Shown in pieces: positions 8,779 to 17,774 of a DNA stretch of 64,000 bases. The position numbers were made by a program, and so were the translations under genes. Below the pieces are notes generated by a model. The model did no database searches. It saw only the letters and a list, made by a program, of their open reading frames with translations, and was not told the DNA's origin. Within the stretch, counting starts at the first letter, position 1. The number at the start of each line of letters is the position of its first letter. Source of the DNA: Heyndrickxia acidicola (GTDB taxonomy: Bacteria; Bacillota; Bacilli; Bacillales; Bacillaceae_C); NCBI RefSeq assembly GCF_001636425.1, contig NZ_KV440953.1, forward strand, positions 2,678,847 to 2,742,846. The letters are read 5' to 3'.

Positions 8779-8821
8779 CACTAAAGCACTAAAGGGGTCA
8801 GACCCCTTTAGTGCTTTAGTG
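8779..8821. repeat. Perfect 43-nt palindrome with GGGGTCAGACCCC core
   Basis: Positions 8779-8799 are the exact reverse complement of 8801-8821 around a single A at 8800. The core AAAGGGGTCAGACCCCTTT is a motif known from repetitive palindromes in many bacteria; the outer arms here repeat CACTAAAG. Confidence 0.9.
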
Positions 8822-8828
8822 CACAAAA

Positions 8829-8872
8829 AAATGTGTTCAGATGCTTGAAATGAATCTGAACACATTTTTGGA
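8829..8872. terminator. Terminator after permease
   Basis: AATGTGTTCAGAT (8831-8843) pairs exactly with ATCTGAACACATT, flanked by A- and T-runs, so it can work on both strands. It ends eight bases from the permease stop. Confidence 0.75.
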
Positions 8873-8879
8873 TAATAGC

Positions 8880-10223
8880 TTATGGCTTTGATGGTTTTTT
8901 CGCTGTAAAGGACAAGAGGATAAGCAGTACCAATATTACGAGCGTTACACTTGTACCAATGATATTATCCTTATTAAATAAAAACGAGATAAAAATCAGC
9001 AGCAAGGCTGCTGCACCGAAAATTGTCGTATAAGGAAATCCTTTTATCTGAAAAGCAGGGATTTCTTTATATCCTTTCCGAAGCTTGAGCTGAGACAAGC
9101 AAATGGAAATCCATAAAAGCATAACCGTAAAGCCCGGGATGGTCATTAAATAGCCGATAACCTGGCTCGGTGTTAAAAAGGCAATATACACACCAATTAG
9201 AATCAGTAAGCCCGTTAAAACCACACCATTAATAGGAGTTCCATTCTTCGTCAATTTTAAAAACCATTTTGGAGCTTCACCGCTTTGCGATAAAGTAAAC
9301 AGTGTCCTGGAAGTAGCATAGATTCCTGAATTGGCCGCTGATAATACTGCAGTAAGCAATACAAAGTTCATTACGTCAGCAGCTCCAGGCAATCCTGCTT
9401 TACTAAATACCTGTACGAAAGGACTATCTTTCCCTGTAACGCTATCCCATGGAATCAGCCCGCAAATAATGGTAATAGGCAGAACATAAAAGATAATTAC
9501 ACGCCAAACCGTTCCTTTAATAATTTTCGGCATGACCTTATCTCCATCTTTTGTTTCTGTCACGGCGACCCCGATTAACTCTGCTCCTCCATAAGAGAAC
9601 ATGACCACTAAAAAGGCGCTGACCGTTCCCCCTATTCCGTGAGGAAAAATGCCGCCATGGTTTGTATAGTTTGAAATTGGATGACTTACGTCGCTTTGAA
9701 TTACTCCCAGAATCATAAGAAATCCAAGAACAATAAAGGCAATGAGTGCAAGAATCTTTACACCGGCAAACCAGAATTCAAGCTCACCATAATATTTAAC
9801 GGAAAATAAATTTACACAAATAACGACAAGTGCACAAATTAATCCCAATATCCATAAGGGAACTGACGGGAACCAATATTGCAAAAAGCTGCCTCCAGCC
9901 AATAATTCAACCGTTGTTACAATTACCCAGTTTATCCAGTACAGCCAGCCGACTATAAAAGAAAACCTAAATCCAAATGCTTTATGGACCAGGTGCTGAA
10001 CATTTAGTTTGGGATAAGCAACCGCCATTTCTCCCAGTGCTGCCATTACAATAAACAGCAAAACCCCGCCTGCAAGATAAGCCAGTATAACACTTGGACC
10101 GGCAATTGATAGTGTATCTGCACTCCCTTTAAATATCCCCGTACCAATCATTCCTGCCAGTGCAAGAAATTGAACATGCCGGGGCAATAAACCTTTTTGT
10201 AGCTGAGATGACTTTTTCTCCAT
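8880..10223 (-). CDS. Amino-acid permease of the APC superfamily (AAT family), YvbW-like
   Basis: This 447-aa protein has about 12 membrane helices. It opens with the family signature GLLPRHVQFLALAGMIGTGI (residues 11-30), where GxIGxGxF marks the unwound TM1 that binds the amino group of the substrate. The conserved YWINW and E in TM3 and the ELIG-VAVTETKD segment in TM6 are present. It should import an amino acid with H+ at the membrane. A T-box leader directly upstream (10411-10650) ties its expression to uncharged tRNA; the best-fitting specifier codon is UAC. That makes tyrosine, or another aromatic amino acid, the likely substrate, although resemblance to leucine-regulated YvbW should be kept in mind. 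A terminator follows. Confidence 0.85.
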   Translation of the reverse strand: MEKKSSQLQKGLLPRHVQFLALAGMIGTGIFKGSADTLSIAGPSVILAYLAGGVLLFIVMAALGEMAVAYPKLNVQHLVHKAFGFRFSFIVGWLYWINWVIVTTVELLAGGSFLQYWFPSVPLWILGLICALVVICVNLFSVKYYGELEFWFAGVKILALIAFIVLGFLMILGVIQSDVSHPISNYTNHGGIFPHGIGGTVSAFLVVMFSYGGAELIGVAVTETKDGDKVMPKIIKGTVWRVIIFYVLPITIICGLIPWDSVTGKDSPFVQVFSKAGLPGAADVMNFVLLTAVLSAANSGIYATSRTLFTLSQSGEAPKWFLKLTKNGTPINGVVLTGLLILIGVYIAFLTPSQVIGYLMTIPGFTVMLLWISICLSQLKLRKGYKEIPAFQIKGFPYTTIFGAAALLLIFISFLFNKDNIIGTSVTLVILVLLILLSFTAKKPSKP

Positions 10224-10410
10224 GCTGTGTCTTCCTCTCTCTATTGTTGATGGCTTTTCCGCCTAGATTTCTGCATTACGTACAAACCTGTTAAGTGCCA
10301 GGAATTCGTACGCTTTTTACGCTGGAAATGTGCTTCAAATCCAGCTTCAGTACGGCTTTTCCCAGGGGATTTACTTAACGTCATTTCTATCGCTATTATC
10401 GTTTTCCAAA

Positions 10411-10650
10411 TAAAAAAATCCCCACCGGAAGCCTCCAGTAGGGACGATTGATTTCATCGCGGTACCACCCTAATTGCAAGCATTTTTTTGCTTGCCTCTT
10501 CATTAACATAACGGCTTCTAACCGTCTTTTCCTCATGATAAGATCATTTCGAAAAAGAACTCCAGGAGTGTAATTCATTTATATTTCCTTGCTGGCTTAC
10601 ACCGGCCGCCAGCTCTCTTGAAAAGTCAATATAAACTACTAAATCCCTTC
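10411..10650 (-). promoter_or_regulatory. T-box leader, specifier best read as UAC (Tyr)
   Basis: The antisense strand carries the invariant T-box AGGGTGGTACCGCG at 10471-10458. A strong terminator follows (GTCCCTACTGGA / TTCCGGTGGGGA, then TTTTTTT) at about 10449-10411. Stem I is seen as AGAGAGCTGGCGGCCGGTG and AAGCCAGC, followed by GAATTACACTCCTGGAG. Aligned to the known GlyQ pattern GAA-N-codon-A-YUCYUGAG, this gives GAA-U-UAC-A-CUCCUGGAG, so the specifier is UAC. The UGGU bulge fits a tRNA with A73, as in tRNA-Tyr. When tRNA-Tyr is uncharged, the antiterminator forms and the permease is transcribed. Confidence 0.85.
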
Positions 10651-10892
10651 AACGCTTTTAATCTATTCAATTCGCTTTAACGCTTTTATGCTTTTATGCT
10701 TTTAGGCGCTAAAGTACTTAGATAAAAATATCACCTTCCCTTTTACCTGTCAATGGTAGGTTTATCAAGTATGAAGATAATTTTACATTTTAAATAGTAT
10801 CAGAAATTTCTCCAATTTAATTACATGTAAACAATTTCCCCAGAAAAGTTATGATTCGTCTTTACTCTTAATACTTTGTCTATAAGATGAAT

Positions 10893-11008
10893 TCTTTTTA
10901 AACTTGCTGTTTTCGCTTAGATGTTGCTTTTCGAACAATGGATAAATTCGTATTTTGTCCATCGTCAAATGCAACAAAGAGGACGAAAAGAGCTTCAATC
11001 TTTTACTC
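10893..11008. repeat. MITE-like family C copy at the alpha-galactosidase 5' end
   Basis: Left arm TGCTGTTTTCGCTTAGATGT and the complement of the right arm (from GCAACAAAGAGGACGAAAAG) are imperfect inverted repeats matching other family-C copies. The element ends about five bases before the AGGAGG site of the alpha-galactosidase gene. Confidence 0.65.
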
Positions 11009-11022
11009 AACAGGAGGAAACG

Positions 11023-13215
11023 ATGGCAATCTGCTTTGATGCTGAACAAAAAACCTTTCATTTGCAGGCCAAGGATACCAGTTATGTGATAAAGATTTTG
11101 CGAGAGGGCTATCTTGGCCATATGTACTGGGGAAAAAAAATAAAAAAGTACCATGAAAGCAATCCAATACTATTTGTGAATCGAGGATTCTCTCCAAATC
11201 CCGATCCCAATGACAGAGCCTTTTCTCTTGATACCATTCCACACGAATATCCTGCATACGGAAATGGTGATTTTAGGGGTCCTGCTTATCAAATTCAATT
11301 GAAAAATGGATCCACGATAACAGATTTACGTTATGCCTCCCACTACCTTTACAAAGGAAAGAAAAAGCTCGATGGACTGCCTTCGACCTATGTGGAGAGC
11401 GAGGCAGAAGCGGACACACTCGTAATTGTTCTGGAGGATGCACTTATTGGTTTACAGGCTGAGCTATCTTACACCGTATACAATCATCTGGATGTCATCA
11501 CTAGAACGGTACAGCTGAGAAACAACGGCAATGAATACGTAAAAATCCTTAGAATTTTAAGCGCCAGTATAGACTTCAGAGATCATGAATTTGATTTACT
11601 AACCTTGCATGGCGCCCATAATAATGAGCGAAATCTGTCAAGGCGGCCATTACACTCTGGAGTCCAGGCAATCGAAAGCAGAAGAGGTGCGAGCGGTCCG
11701 CAGCAGGATCCATTTTTTGCTTTGCTGCGAAAAAATACAACCGAGGACCTGGGTGAAGTATTTGCTTTTAATTTTGTTTACAGCGGTAATTTCCTGGCCC
11801 AAATTGAAGTAGATTCCTTTCAAAATAGTCGTGCCTCTATGGGGATTAATCCTTTTGATTTCACCTGGCTGCTGGAGCCGGGAGAATGCTTTCAAGCCCC
11901 TGAAGTTGTGCTGGTGTATTCTTCTTCAGGGCTTAGCGGGATGTCTGCTGCCTTTCATCAACTCTATAGAACACGCTTATGCAGAGGAAGACACAGAGAT
12001 CTCCTTCGGCCTGTTTTAATCAATAATTGGGAAGCTACCTATTTTAACTTCGATGAGAAAAAAATAAAAAAACTTGCTCAAGAAAGCAAGAAGCTTGGGA
12101 TTGAATTACTTGTTCTGGATGATGGATGGTTTGGTAAACGGGATAATGATAAGAGCTCTCTGGGAGATTGGGTTGTCGACACACACAAGCTTCCGAACGG
12201 CCTCGGTCCCTTAGGGAATTATATAGAGAGTCTGGGAATGGAATTCGGCCTATGGTTTGAACCGGAAATGGTTTCTGAAGACAGCCAGCTTTACTCTGAG
12301 CATCCAGACTGGTGCCTTCATGTTCCCGAACGTCCCAGAACAACAAGCAGAAGCCAGCTGGTGCTCGATCTCTCGCGTGCAGACGTTTGTGAATATATTA
12401 TTGATTCTATTTCAGCCATTCTTACTAGCGCTCCTATCAGTTATGTAAAGTGGGATATGAACCGCCACATGACCGAGATAGGCTCCTCCCTGCTTTCACC
12501 TGACAGGCAAAGGGAGACTGCTCACCGCTACATGCTGGGACTCTATCAGGTACTTGAAACCCTGACTGCAAGGTTTCCCGATATCTTATTTGAAGGATGT
12601 TCAAGCGGGGGCGGCCGCTTTGACGCTGGAATGCTTTACTATATGCCGCAAACCTGGGCAAGCGATAATACGGATGCAATCTCACGTTTAAAAATACAGT
12701 ATGGAACAAGTTTGGTATACCCGCCTATTACGATCGGCGCTCATGTATCTGCCATTCCCAACAAACAGATGGGGAGAATTACTCCATTGGATACAAGGGG
12801 ATATGCAGCGATGTCAGGAAACCTGGGGTATGAATTGGACGTTACAAAATTGACAGAAGAAGATCGCCAGGAAATAAAACAACAGATTGCCCTTTATAAG
12901 GAAATACGCCATCTTATACAATTTGGCTCCTTTTATCGAATTCTCAGTCCTTTTGAAAGGAATAGTGCTGCCTGGAACTTCATTTCTGTAAGCCAGGATG
13001 AAGCAGCAGTCTTTTATTTCAGGGTCTTAGCCATGCCGGCAGCACCAATTCAAACACTAAAGCTGAAAGGACTTCACCCTGATTATCTTTACCAGGATAT
13101 TAAGACAAAAAAAGTATACGGGGGTGATGAATTAATGTACACCGGATTGACCCTTCCAAATATGAAAGAGGACTTCAGGAGTTTATTTTGGATAATTAAA
13201 AAAGTAAACGGCTAA
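11023..13215 (+). CDS. Alpha-galactosidase, GH36
   Basis: This 730-aa intracellular enzyme hydrolyses terminal alpha-1,6-galactose from melibiose, raffinose and stachyose. Domains in order are an N-terminal beta-supersandwich (to about 330), a (beta/alpha)8 barrel (about 330-640) and a C-terminal beta domain. The nucleophile Asp478 lies in VKWDMNRH and the acid/base Asp548 in WASDNTDA. These numbers equal those of the Geobacillus AgaN/AgaA enzymes only if translation starts at 11023. That ATG has AGGAGG eight bases upstream; the longer frame from 10921 runs through a repeat element and is not used. There is no signal peptide, so sugar must be imported first, plausibly by the ABC system encoded opposite. 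Confidence 0.92.
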   Translation: MAICFDAEQKTFHLQAKDTSYVIKILREGYLGHMYWGKKIKKYHESNPILFVNRGFSPNPDPNDRAFSLDTIPHEYPAYGNGDFRGPAYQIQLKNGSTITDLRYASHYLYKGKKKLDGLPSTYVESEAEADTLVIVLEDALIGLQAELSYTVYNHLDVITRTVQLRNNGNEYVKILRILSASIDFRDHEFDLLTLHGAHNNERNLSRRPLHSGVQAIESRRGASGPQQDPFFALLRKNTTEDLGEVFAFNFVYSGNFLAQIEVDSFQNSRASMGINPFDFTWLLEPGECFQAPEVVLVYSSSGLSGMSAAFHQLYRTRLCRGRHRDLLRPVLINNWEATYFNFDEKKIKKLAQESKKLGIELLVLDDGWFGKRDNDKSSLGDWVVDTHKLPNGLGPLGNYIESLGMEFGLWFEPEMVSEDSQLYSEHPDWCLHVPERPRTTSRSQLVLDLSRADVCEYIIDSISAILTSAPISYVKWDMNRHMTEIGSSLLSPDRQRETAHRYMLGLYQVLETLTARFPDILFEGCSSGGGRFDAGMLYYMPQTWASDNTDAISRLKIQYGTSLVYPPITIGAHVSAIPNKQMGRITPLDTRGYAAMSGNLGYELDVTKLTEEDRQEIKQQIALYKEIRHLIQFGSFYRILSPFERNSAAWNFISVSQDEAAVFYFRVLAMPAAPIQTLKLKGLHPDYLYQDIKTKKVYGGDELMYTGLTLPNMKEDFRSLFWIIKKVNG

Positions 13216-13266
13216 GAATCAGAGTCCACTAACAGAGACTACATTGGCTAAACAGGAAATAACCTA

Positions 13267-13312
13267 AAATAAAACGTAACCCTTCATCTAAAATCTGGAA
13301 AGGTTACGTTTT
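13267..13312. terminator. Bidirectional terminator
   Basis: AAAACGTAACC and GGTTACGTTTT form the stem between the convergent alpha-galactosidase and beta-glucosidase genes; a T-run follows on the plus strand and A/T-rich sequence on the other side. Confidence 0.75.
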
Positions 13313-13358
13313 TTCAAATGGCAATTCCCTTATCAATTATTGAATTTAGCAAAACCTA

Positions 13359-14693
13359 TTAGTTAATTTGATTTTTCCGAATTACTTCCTGATACCATTT
13401 ATAGCTTTCCTTTGGTGTACGCTCAAGTGTTTCATAATCGACATAAATAATACCAAACCGTTTTGAATACCCAAATGCCCATTCATAATTATCCATAAAC
13501 GACCAGACATAGTATCCTTTTAGATTCCCATTTTCTTCGATGAATCGGTGTGCGGCTGAAAAATGATCTTGGAGATACTTAATTCGGTCATGATCTTCAA
13601 CCTTCCCATCCATTTTTTGATCCTGGAATGCAGCGCCATTTTCCGTAATATATAGCGGTATATCTGTATACTCTGTTTTGATGCGGGTTAATAAATGATA
13701 GAGGGATTCCGGATGAATACCCCAGCCCATGTCGGTCACATTTTCTGTTTCGCTAATGTTCGCTGCTCTTAAAATATCATCATTTTCATCTTCTTCAATA
13801 ATGCTGTGAGTATAGTAGTTAATACCCAAAAAATCCAATTGGCCGGATATCGAATCAAGATCCCCCTCTTTTACAAAGTGAAGGGGTCCAAATCTTTTTT
13901 CATATAGTGCCATCATGTCTTCCGGGTAGTTCCCTTTAAAAATCGGATCCAGGAACCACCTGTTGGCAAAACCATCCGAGCGCTTAGCTGCTGCAGCATC
14001 CTTTTGAGCATTTGTTGCAGGTACTGCTGGTGTCAAATTCAGGGTGATGCCAATCTCACCGTCCAATCCCATTGAGCGGAATGCTTCTACAACTTTGCCA
14101 TGAGATAACAGTAAATGATGCGACGCAATTAATGCTTCATTCCAATCTGTACGGCCAGGAGCATGAACACCGAGCGCATAACCCAGAAATGCTGCACACC
14201 ATGGCTCATTATGAGTAATCCAGGATTTAATTCGGCTTCCAAAAGCTTCAAACAGCACATTGGCATACGCTACAAAGTGATCGACTGTTTCGCGATTGGT
14301 CCACCCGCCTTTGTCCTGAAGCCATATTGGCAAGTCCCAATGATAGATTGTGGCAGCCGGCGTGATTCCCTTTGCCTCTAATTCATCTAATAAGCGCTTA
14401 TAAAATTCAAGACCTTCAGAATTAAACTTTCCTTCCTCAGGAAAAAGCCTGGGCCATGCAAAAGAAAAACGATAAGACTGAATTCCAAGCTCGTCCATCA
14501 GCTGGACATCTTCCGGATATCGGTGAAAATGATCGCAGGCAATCTCTCCGTTTTGTTGTTTGTAAACCTTTCCCGGTTGACGGGCAAAACGGTCCCAGAT
14601 AGACTCTCCTCTTCCTTCTTCATGTCCGCCGCCTTCAATCTGGTAGGAGGCAGTAGCTGCCCCCCACTTAAATGATTCTGGAAATGCCTTCAT
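13359..14693 (-). CDS. Beta-glucosidase, GH1
   Basis: This 444-aa GH1 enzyme has the typical length. The N-terminal GH1 signature FKWGAATASYQIEG is at residues 8-21. The acid/base Glu163 lies in THNEPW and the nucleophile Glu351 in YITENG. It hydrolyses beta-glucosides such as cellobiose or short beta-glucans; the lack of residues typical of phospho-enzymes and the pairing with an ABC rather than a PTS importer argue for non-phosphorylated substrate. It follows the importer genes on the same strand with a repeat-bearing 180-bp gap, so it may be the last gene of their operon. It is cytoplasmic, with no signal peptide. Confidence 0.9.
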   Translation of the reverse strand: MKAFPESFKWGAATASYQIEGGGHEEGRGESIWDRFARQPGKVYKQQNGEIACDHFHRYPEDVQLMDELGIQSYRFSFAWPRLFPEEGKFNSEGLEFYKRLLDELEAKGITPAATIYHWDLPIWLQDKGGWTNRETVDHFVAYANVLFEAFGSRIKSWITHNEPWCAAFLGYALGVHAPGRTDWNEALIASHHLLLSHGKVVEAFRSMGLDGEIGITLNLTPAVPATNAQKDAAAAKRSDGFANRWFLDPIFKGNYPEDMMALYEKRFGPLHFVKEGDLDSISGQLDFLGINYYTHSIIEEDENDDILRAANISETENVTDMGWGIHPESLYHLLTRIKTEYTDIPLYITENGAAFQDQKMDGKVEDHDRIKYLQDHFSAAHRFIEENGNLKGYYVWSFMDNYEWAFGYSKRFGIIYVDYETLERTPKESYKWYQEVIRKNQIN

Positions 14694-14719
14694 TGACGCT
14701 CACCCTTTCTTATTTAAGT

Positions 14720-14815
14720 GGCTCTGTTAAGTATCTAATTTGATAACTACTCGTTTTTTAGCTCATTTCCTATGGGCTGAAAGGAAATGAGCTACAAAAC
14801 AATGGAGTCCTTTCA
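14720..14815. repeat. Dispersed repeat family A, short copy
   Basis: CTCGTTTTTTAGCTCATTTC and its inverted partner GAAATGAGCT form a hairpin; the outer words match other family-A copies. Confidence 0.6.
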
Positions 14816-14873
14816 TAAAGCCGATTAAACATATGAAATTTTTTATTTAACCAAAGAAACCTTATATGTTTCT

Positions 14874-15857
14874 TTAACCCCATTGTTCCTTTTTATCCAA
14901 GTGGTGGCAGGCTGCAAAGTGGTTTTTTGTAGGCTGCTCCAGTGCCGGCATCCTCTCTCTGCAGACATCAGTGGCTAATGGACAGCGATGAACAAATGGA
15001 CAACCCTTTCTGCCAATAGATAAATCTGGAGGGTCATTACTCATATTCGTCAGGTCTATTTGGGAATCACTTCCTGGTGTCGCTGCCAGCAACAATCGGG
15101 TATAGGGGTTTAAAGGGTTTTTAATTAATTCTTTGGAATCCGCAATTTCCATAACCTTTCCGCCATATAAAACCATAATTCGGTCCCCAAAATAGCGTGC
15201 AGATGCTAAATCATGCGTTATATATAAATAAGACAAGCCCAGCTCTCTTTTTAAATCATTCATCAACTGTAAAATTCCTGCCCGTATGGAAACATCCAGC
15301 ATGGAGGTTGGCTCATCTGCTACAATGAATTGTGGATTCACCGCCAAAGCTCGGGCAATGGCAAGACGCTGCCGCTGCCCGCCTGATAATTCATGAGGGT
15401 GTTTTTTTCGAATTTCATTCACGGGTGTTAAACCAACCTGAAGGAGCAATTCGGTCACTTTTTGGTCTAATGCCTTCCCTTTATATCCCTGATGCCTCCT
15501 TAATGGGAACATTACATGGCTTTCGATGGTTTTAACAGGATTCAATGACCCGAAAGGATCTTGAAATATCATTTGTGCAACTCGCCTATATTCTTTAAGC
15601 TCCTTGCCCTTTATTTCATTTACCTTTTTCCCAAGAACCGTAATGGTTCCATCTGTGGGCTTCAATAATCTGACCAATGCCCGTCCTATGGTAGTTTTGC
15701 CGCTGCCGGACTCTCCAACTAAAGCCAGTACCTCGCCTTTTTTAATTTCAAGGTTCACCTTGTCAACAGGTGTAATAAATTTCTTTTTACGCTCGCCGCG
15801 GACTGGATATTTTATAACGAGATCCTTAACCTCTACTAATGCAGATGACTGATCCAA
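14874..15857 (-). CDS. ABC importer ATPase, OppF/DppF type
   Basis: This 327-aa nucleotide-binding subunit has Walker A GESGSGKTTIGR near residue 50, signature LSGGQRQRLAIARAL, Walker B FIVADEPTSMLD and a switch His in YITHDLASA. The C-terminal oligopeptide-transporter extension with CPFVHRCP cysteines is typical of OppD/OppF-type ATPases that bind an Fe-S cluster. Start is TTG with GAGGTG upstream, five bases after the stop of the partner ATPase gene. It energises the sugar-linked importer described for this operon. The family normally carries peptides, but beta-glucan and cellobiose members are known in other bacteria, and the GH1 neighbour favours that. Confidence 0.9.
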   Translation of the reverse strand: MDQSSALVEVKDLVIKYPVRGERKKKFITPVDKVNLEIKKGEVLALVGESGSGKTTIGRALVRLLKPTDGTITVLGKKVNEIKGKELKEYRRVAQMIFQDPFGSLNPVKTIESHVMFPLRRHQGYKGKALDQKVTELLLQVGLTPVNEIRKKHPHELSGGQRQRLAIARALAVNPQFIVADEPTSMLDVSIRAGILQLMNDLKRELGLSYLYITHDLASARYFGDRIMVLYGGKVMEIADSKELIKNPLNPYTRLLLAATPGSDSQIDLTNMSNDPPDLSIGRKGCPFVHRCPLATDVCRERMPALEQPTKNHFAACHHLDKKEQWG

Positions 15858-15862
15858 GAGTC

Positions 15863-16849
15863 CTACACCTCACTTTGAACTGTGTCATATAAATGGCATT
15901 CAATCGCTCTGCCATCAACATACCGGATTTCGGGCCTGACTTTCTTACATAAATCATAAGCAGCCGGGCAGCGCGGATGATAGGCACACCCGCTCGGAAG
16001 ATCTACCAAGTTCGGTGGATTTCCGGCAATCCCTTCAATCGTTACATCTTCTGCTGTCAGCTGAGGAATTGCCTTAAGCAGCCCCTGAGTATATGGATGA
16101 TGTCTCTCTGGTTGTTCGAGCGACTTGCTATCTGTCACTTCAATAAATCGCCCGGCATACATAATAGCAACCTTTGAGGATAGCTCAGAAACTAAGCTGA
16201 AGTCATGGCTGATAAATAATATGGCATACTTCTTAACCCTCTGTATTTCTTTAATCTTATCCAGAATGGAACGCTGCACCACCACGTCCAAAGCCGTTGT
16301 CGGCTCATCCATAATAACAAGCTTGGGATCAAGAGCAATGGCGATTGCTATTACGACCCTCTGCCTCATACCGCCTGACAATTCATGTGGATAACTTTTC
16401 AAGTGCTTCGGATCAATACTAACAATATCCATTAGTTCCAATGCTCTCTTTTTGGCCTCCATCTTTGACATACTTTTATCATGGCTAAGGAAAACATCGA
16501 GGATTTGTTCTTCAACGGTTAATACAGGGTTTAAAGCGTTCATGGCACTCTGAAAAACCATTGACATTTGGCTCCAGCGAAATTTTCGCAAGTCATTTTT
16601 ATGCATGCTGTACACATCTTTTCCCATTACCTTAATAGTTCCAGAGGTTAAAACGGCATTGTTTTTTAAAAGACGCATAATGGCATTTCCCAAGGTTGAT
16701 TTCCCTGAACCGGATTCACCTATTAGACCCACAATGGTATTTTCGTAGATTTTAAGAGAGACATCATTCACGGCATGAACCATACCAGCCGGTGAATCAT
16801 AGCTCACTGAAACATTTTGAAGTTCAAGTACGGGCTGCTTTTCTTCCAA
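15863..16849 (-). CDS. ABC importer ATPase, OppD/DppD type
   Basis: This is the 328-aa partner ATPase: Walker A GESGSGKSTLGN, signature LSGGMRQRVVIAIA, Walker B LVIMDEPTTALD, then a CxYHPRCP-type C-terminal cluster motif. The start is TTG (AAAGGAGG eight bases upstream) and lies 26 bp inside the end of the permease gene, indicating translational coupling. It forms the heterodimeric ATPase with the gene at 14874-15857. Confidence 0.9.
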   Translation of the reverse strand: MEEKQPVLELQNVSVSYDSPAGMVHAVNDVSLKIYENTIVGLIGESGSGKSTLGNAIMRLLKNNAVLTSGTIKVMGKDVYSMHKNDLRKFRWSQMSMVFQSAMNALNPVLTVEEQILDVFLSHDKSMSKMEAKKRALELMDIVSIDPKHLKSYPHELSGGMRQRVVIAIAIALDPKLVIMDEPTTALDVVVQRSILDKIKEIQRVKKYAILFISHDFSLVSELSSKVAIMYAGRFIEVTDSKSLEQPERHHPYTQGLLKAIPQLTAEDVTIEGIAGNPPNLVDLPSGCAYHPRCPAAYDLCKKVRPEIRYVDGRAIECHLYDTVQSEV

Positions 16850-17774
16850 GGTTCTTCCTCCTTTTTTGTGACTTCAAGCGAGGATTAGTTATTTGATCAA
16901 TAGCAAAATTCATAAGTACCAGACTGAGTCCAACCATTGCAATTCCAATACCTGGAGGAACAAACCACCACCATGCGCCTCTTAGCAAAGCAGCATTAGA
17001 GCTTGCCCAGTACAGCATTGTCCCCCAGCTTGTAGAATTGATATCTTCAAACCCTAAATAAGCTAAGCCGGCCTCAGCCAAAATAGCTCCTAATGTCGCA
17101 AACATGATATTACCTGCAATAATAGACATCATATTCGGACAGATTTCTGTAATCATAATTCCAAGAGATGATTTTCCGGACATTTTTGCAGCCGATATAA
17201 AATCTCTGCCTGCAAGCGTCATGGTTTGGGAACGAAAAACACGAGCACCCCATGCCCATCCTGTTAAAGCGATGATTAAACCATTTATGAAAGGAGTGGA
17301 AGACTTTAAATAGGCTCCAATCACAATAAGTAAAGCTAGACCTGGCAGTACCAAAAATAGATTGGTAAAAAAGCTGAGAATCGCATCTGTCAAGCCACCT
17401 TTGTACCCCGCGACGACACCGAAGATTAAACCAATAATTGTAGATAGAATTCCGGCACCAAGACCGACTATCATGGTGGTTCGCGCACCATATATAAATT
17501 GTGAATAAATATCCTGGCCTGTGTTCGTTGTTCCAAACCAGTGGCCGGCAGCAGGCGGCAAGTTAGGATCGAAGACGGCCGCACTAGGCGAATAAGGTGC
17601 AATGACCGGAGCGAAAATAGCCATAATTAAAAAGATTAAAAAAATAATAAATCCAGTTGCCGATTTTCCATTACTGAAAAACAGCTTAAATGGCATTGAC
17701 ACCCACTTAAAATAGTTTGTTTTTGAAGTTTTAATATTCAATTGTGAAGTTGCTGGTGTGACCTCTGCCTTCAT
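16824..17774 (-). CDS. ABC importer permease, OppC/DppC type
   Basis: This 316-aa inner-membrane protein has a long cytosolic N-terminus, about six helices and the EAA loop (GRDFISAAKMSGKSSLGIM) that contacts the ATPase. The phrase WFGTTNTGQDIYSQFIYGAR after TM1 is typical of DppC/OppC. Its ATG overlaps the stop of the preceding permease (ATGA). It pairs with the 17771-18763 permease. Confidence 0.9.
   Translation of the reverse strand: MKAEVTPATSQLNIKTSKTNYFKWVSMPFKLFFSNGKSATGFIIFLIFLIMAIFAPVIAPYSPSAAVFDPNLPPAAGHWFGTTNTGQDIYSQFIYGARTTMIVGLGAGILSTIIGLIFGVVAGYKGGLTDAILSFFTNLFLVLPGLALLIVIGAYLKSSTPFINGLIIALTGWAWGARVFRSQTMTLAGRDFISAAKMSGKSSLGIMITEICPNMMSIIAGNIMFATLGAILAEAGLAYLGFEDINSTSWGTMLYWASSNAALLRGAWWWFVPPGIGIAMVGLSLVLMNFAIDQITNPRLKSQKRRKNLGRKAART

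Noticed and set aside
10249-10392. 47-codon frame in the permease leader after the T-box terminator
   Set aside because: No ribosome site and no recognisable protein features.
10396-10578. 60-codon minus-strand frame
   Set aside because: It lies over the T-box antiterminator and terminator; the conserved RNA explains the sequence.
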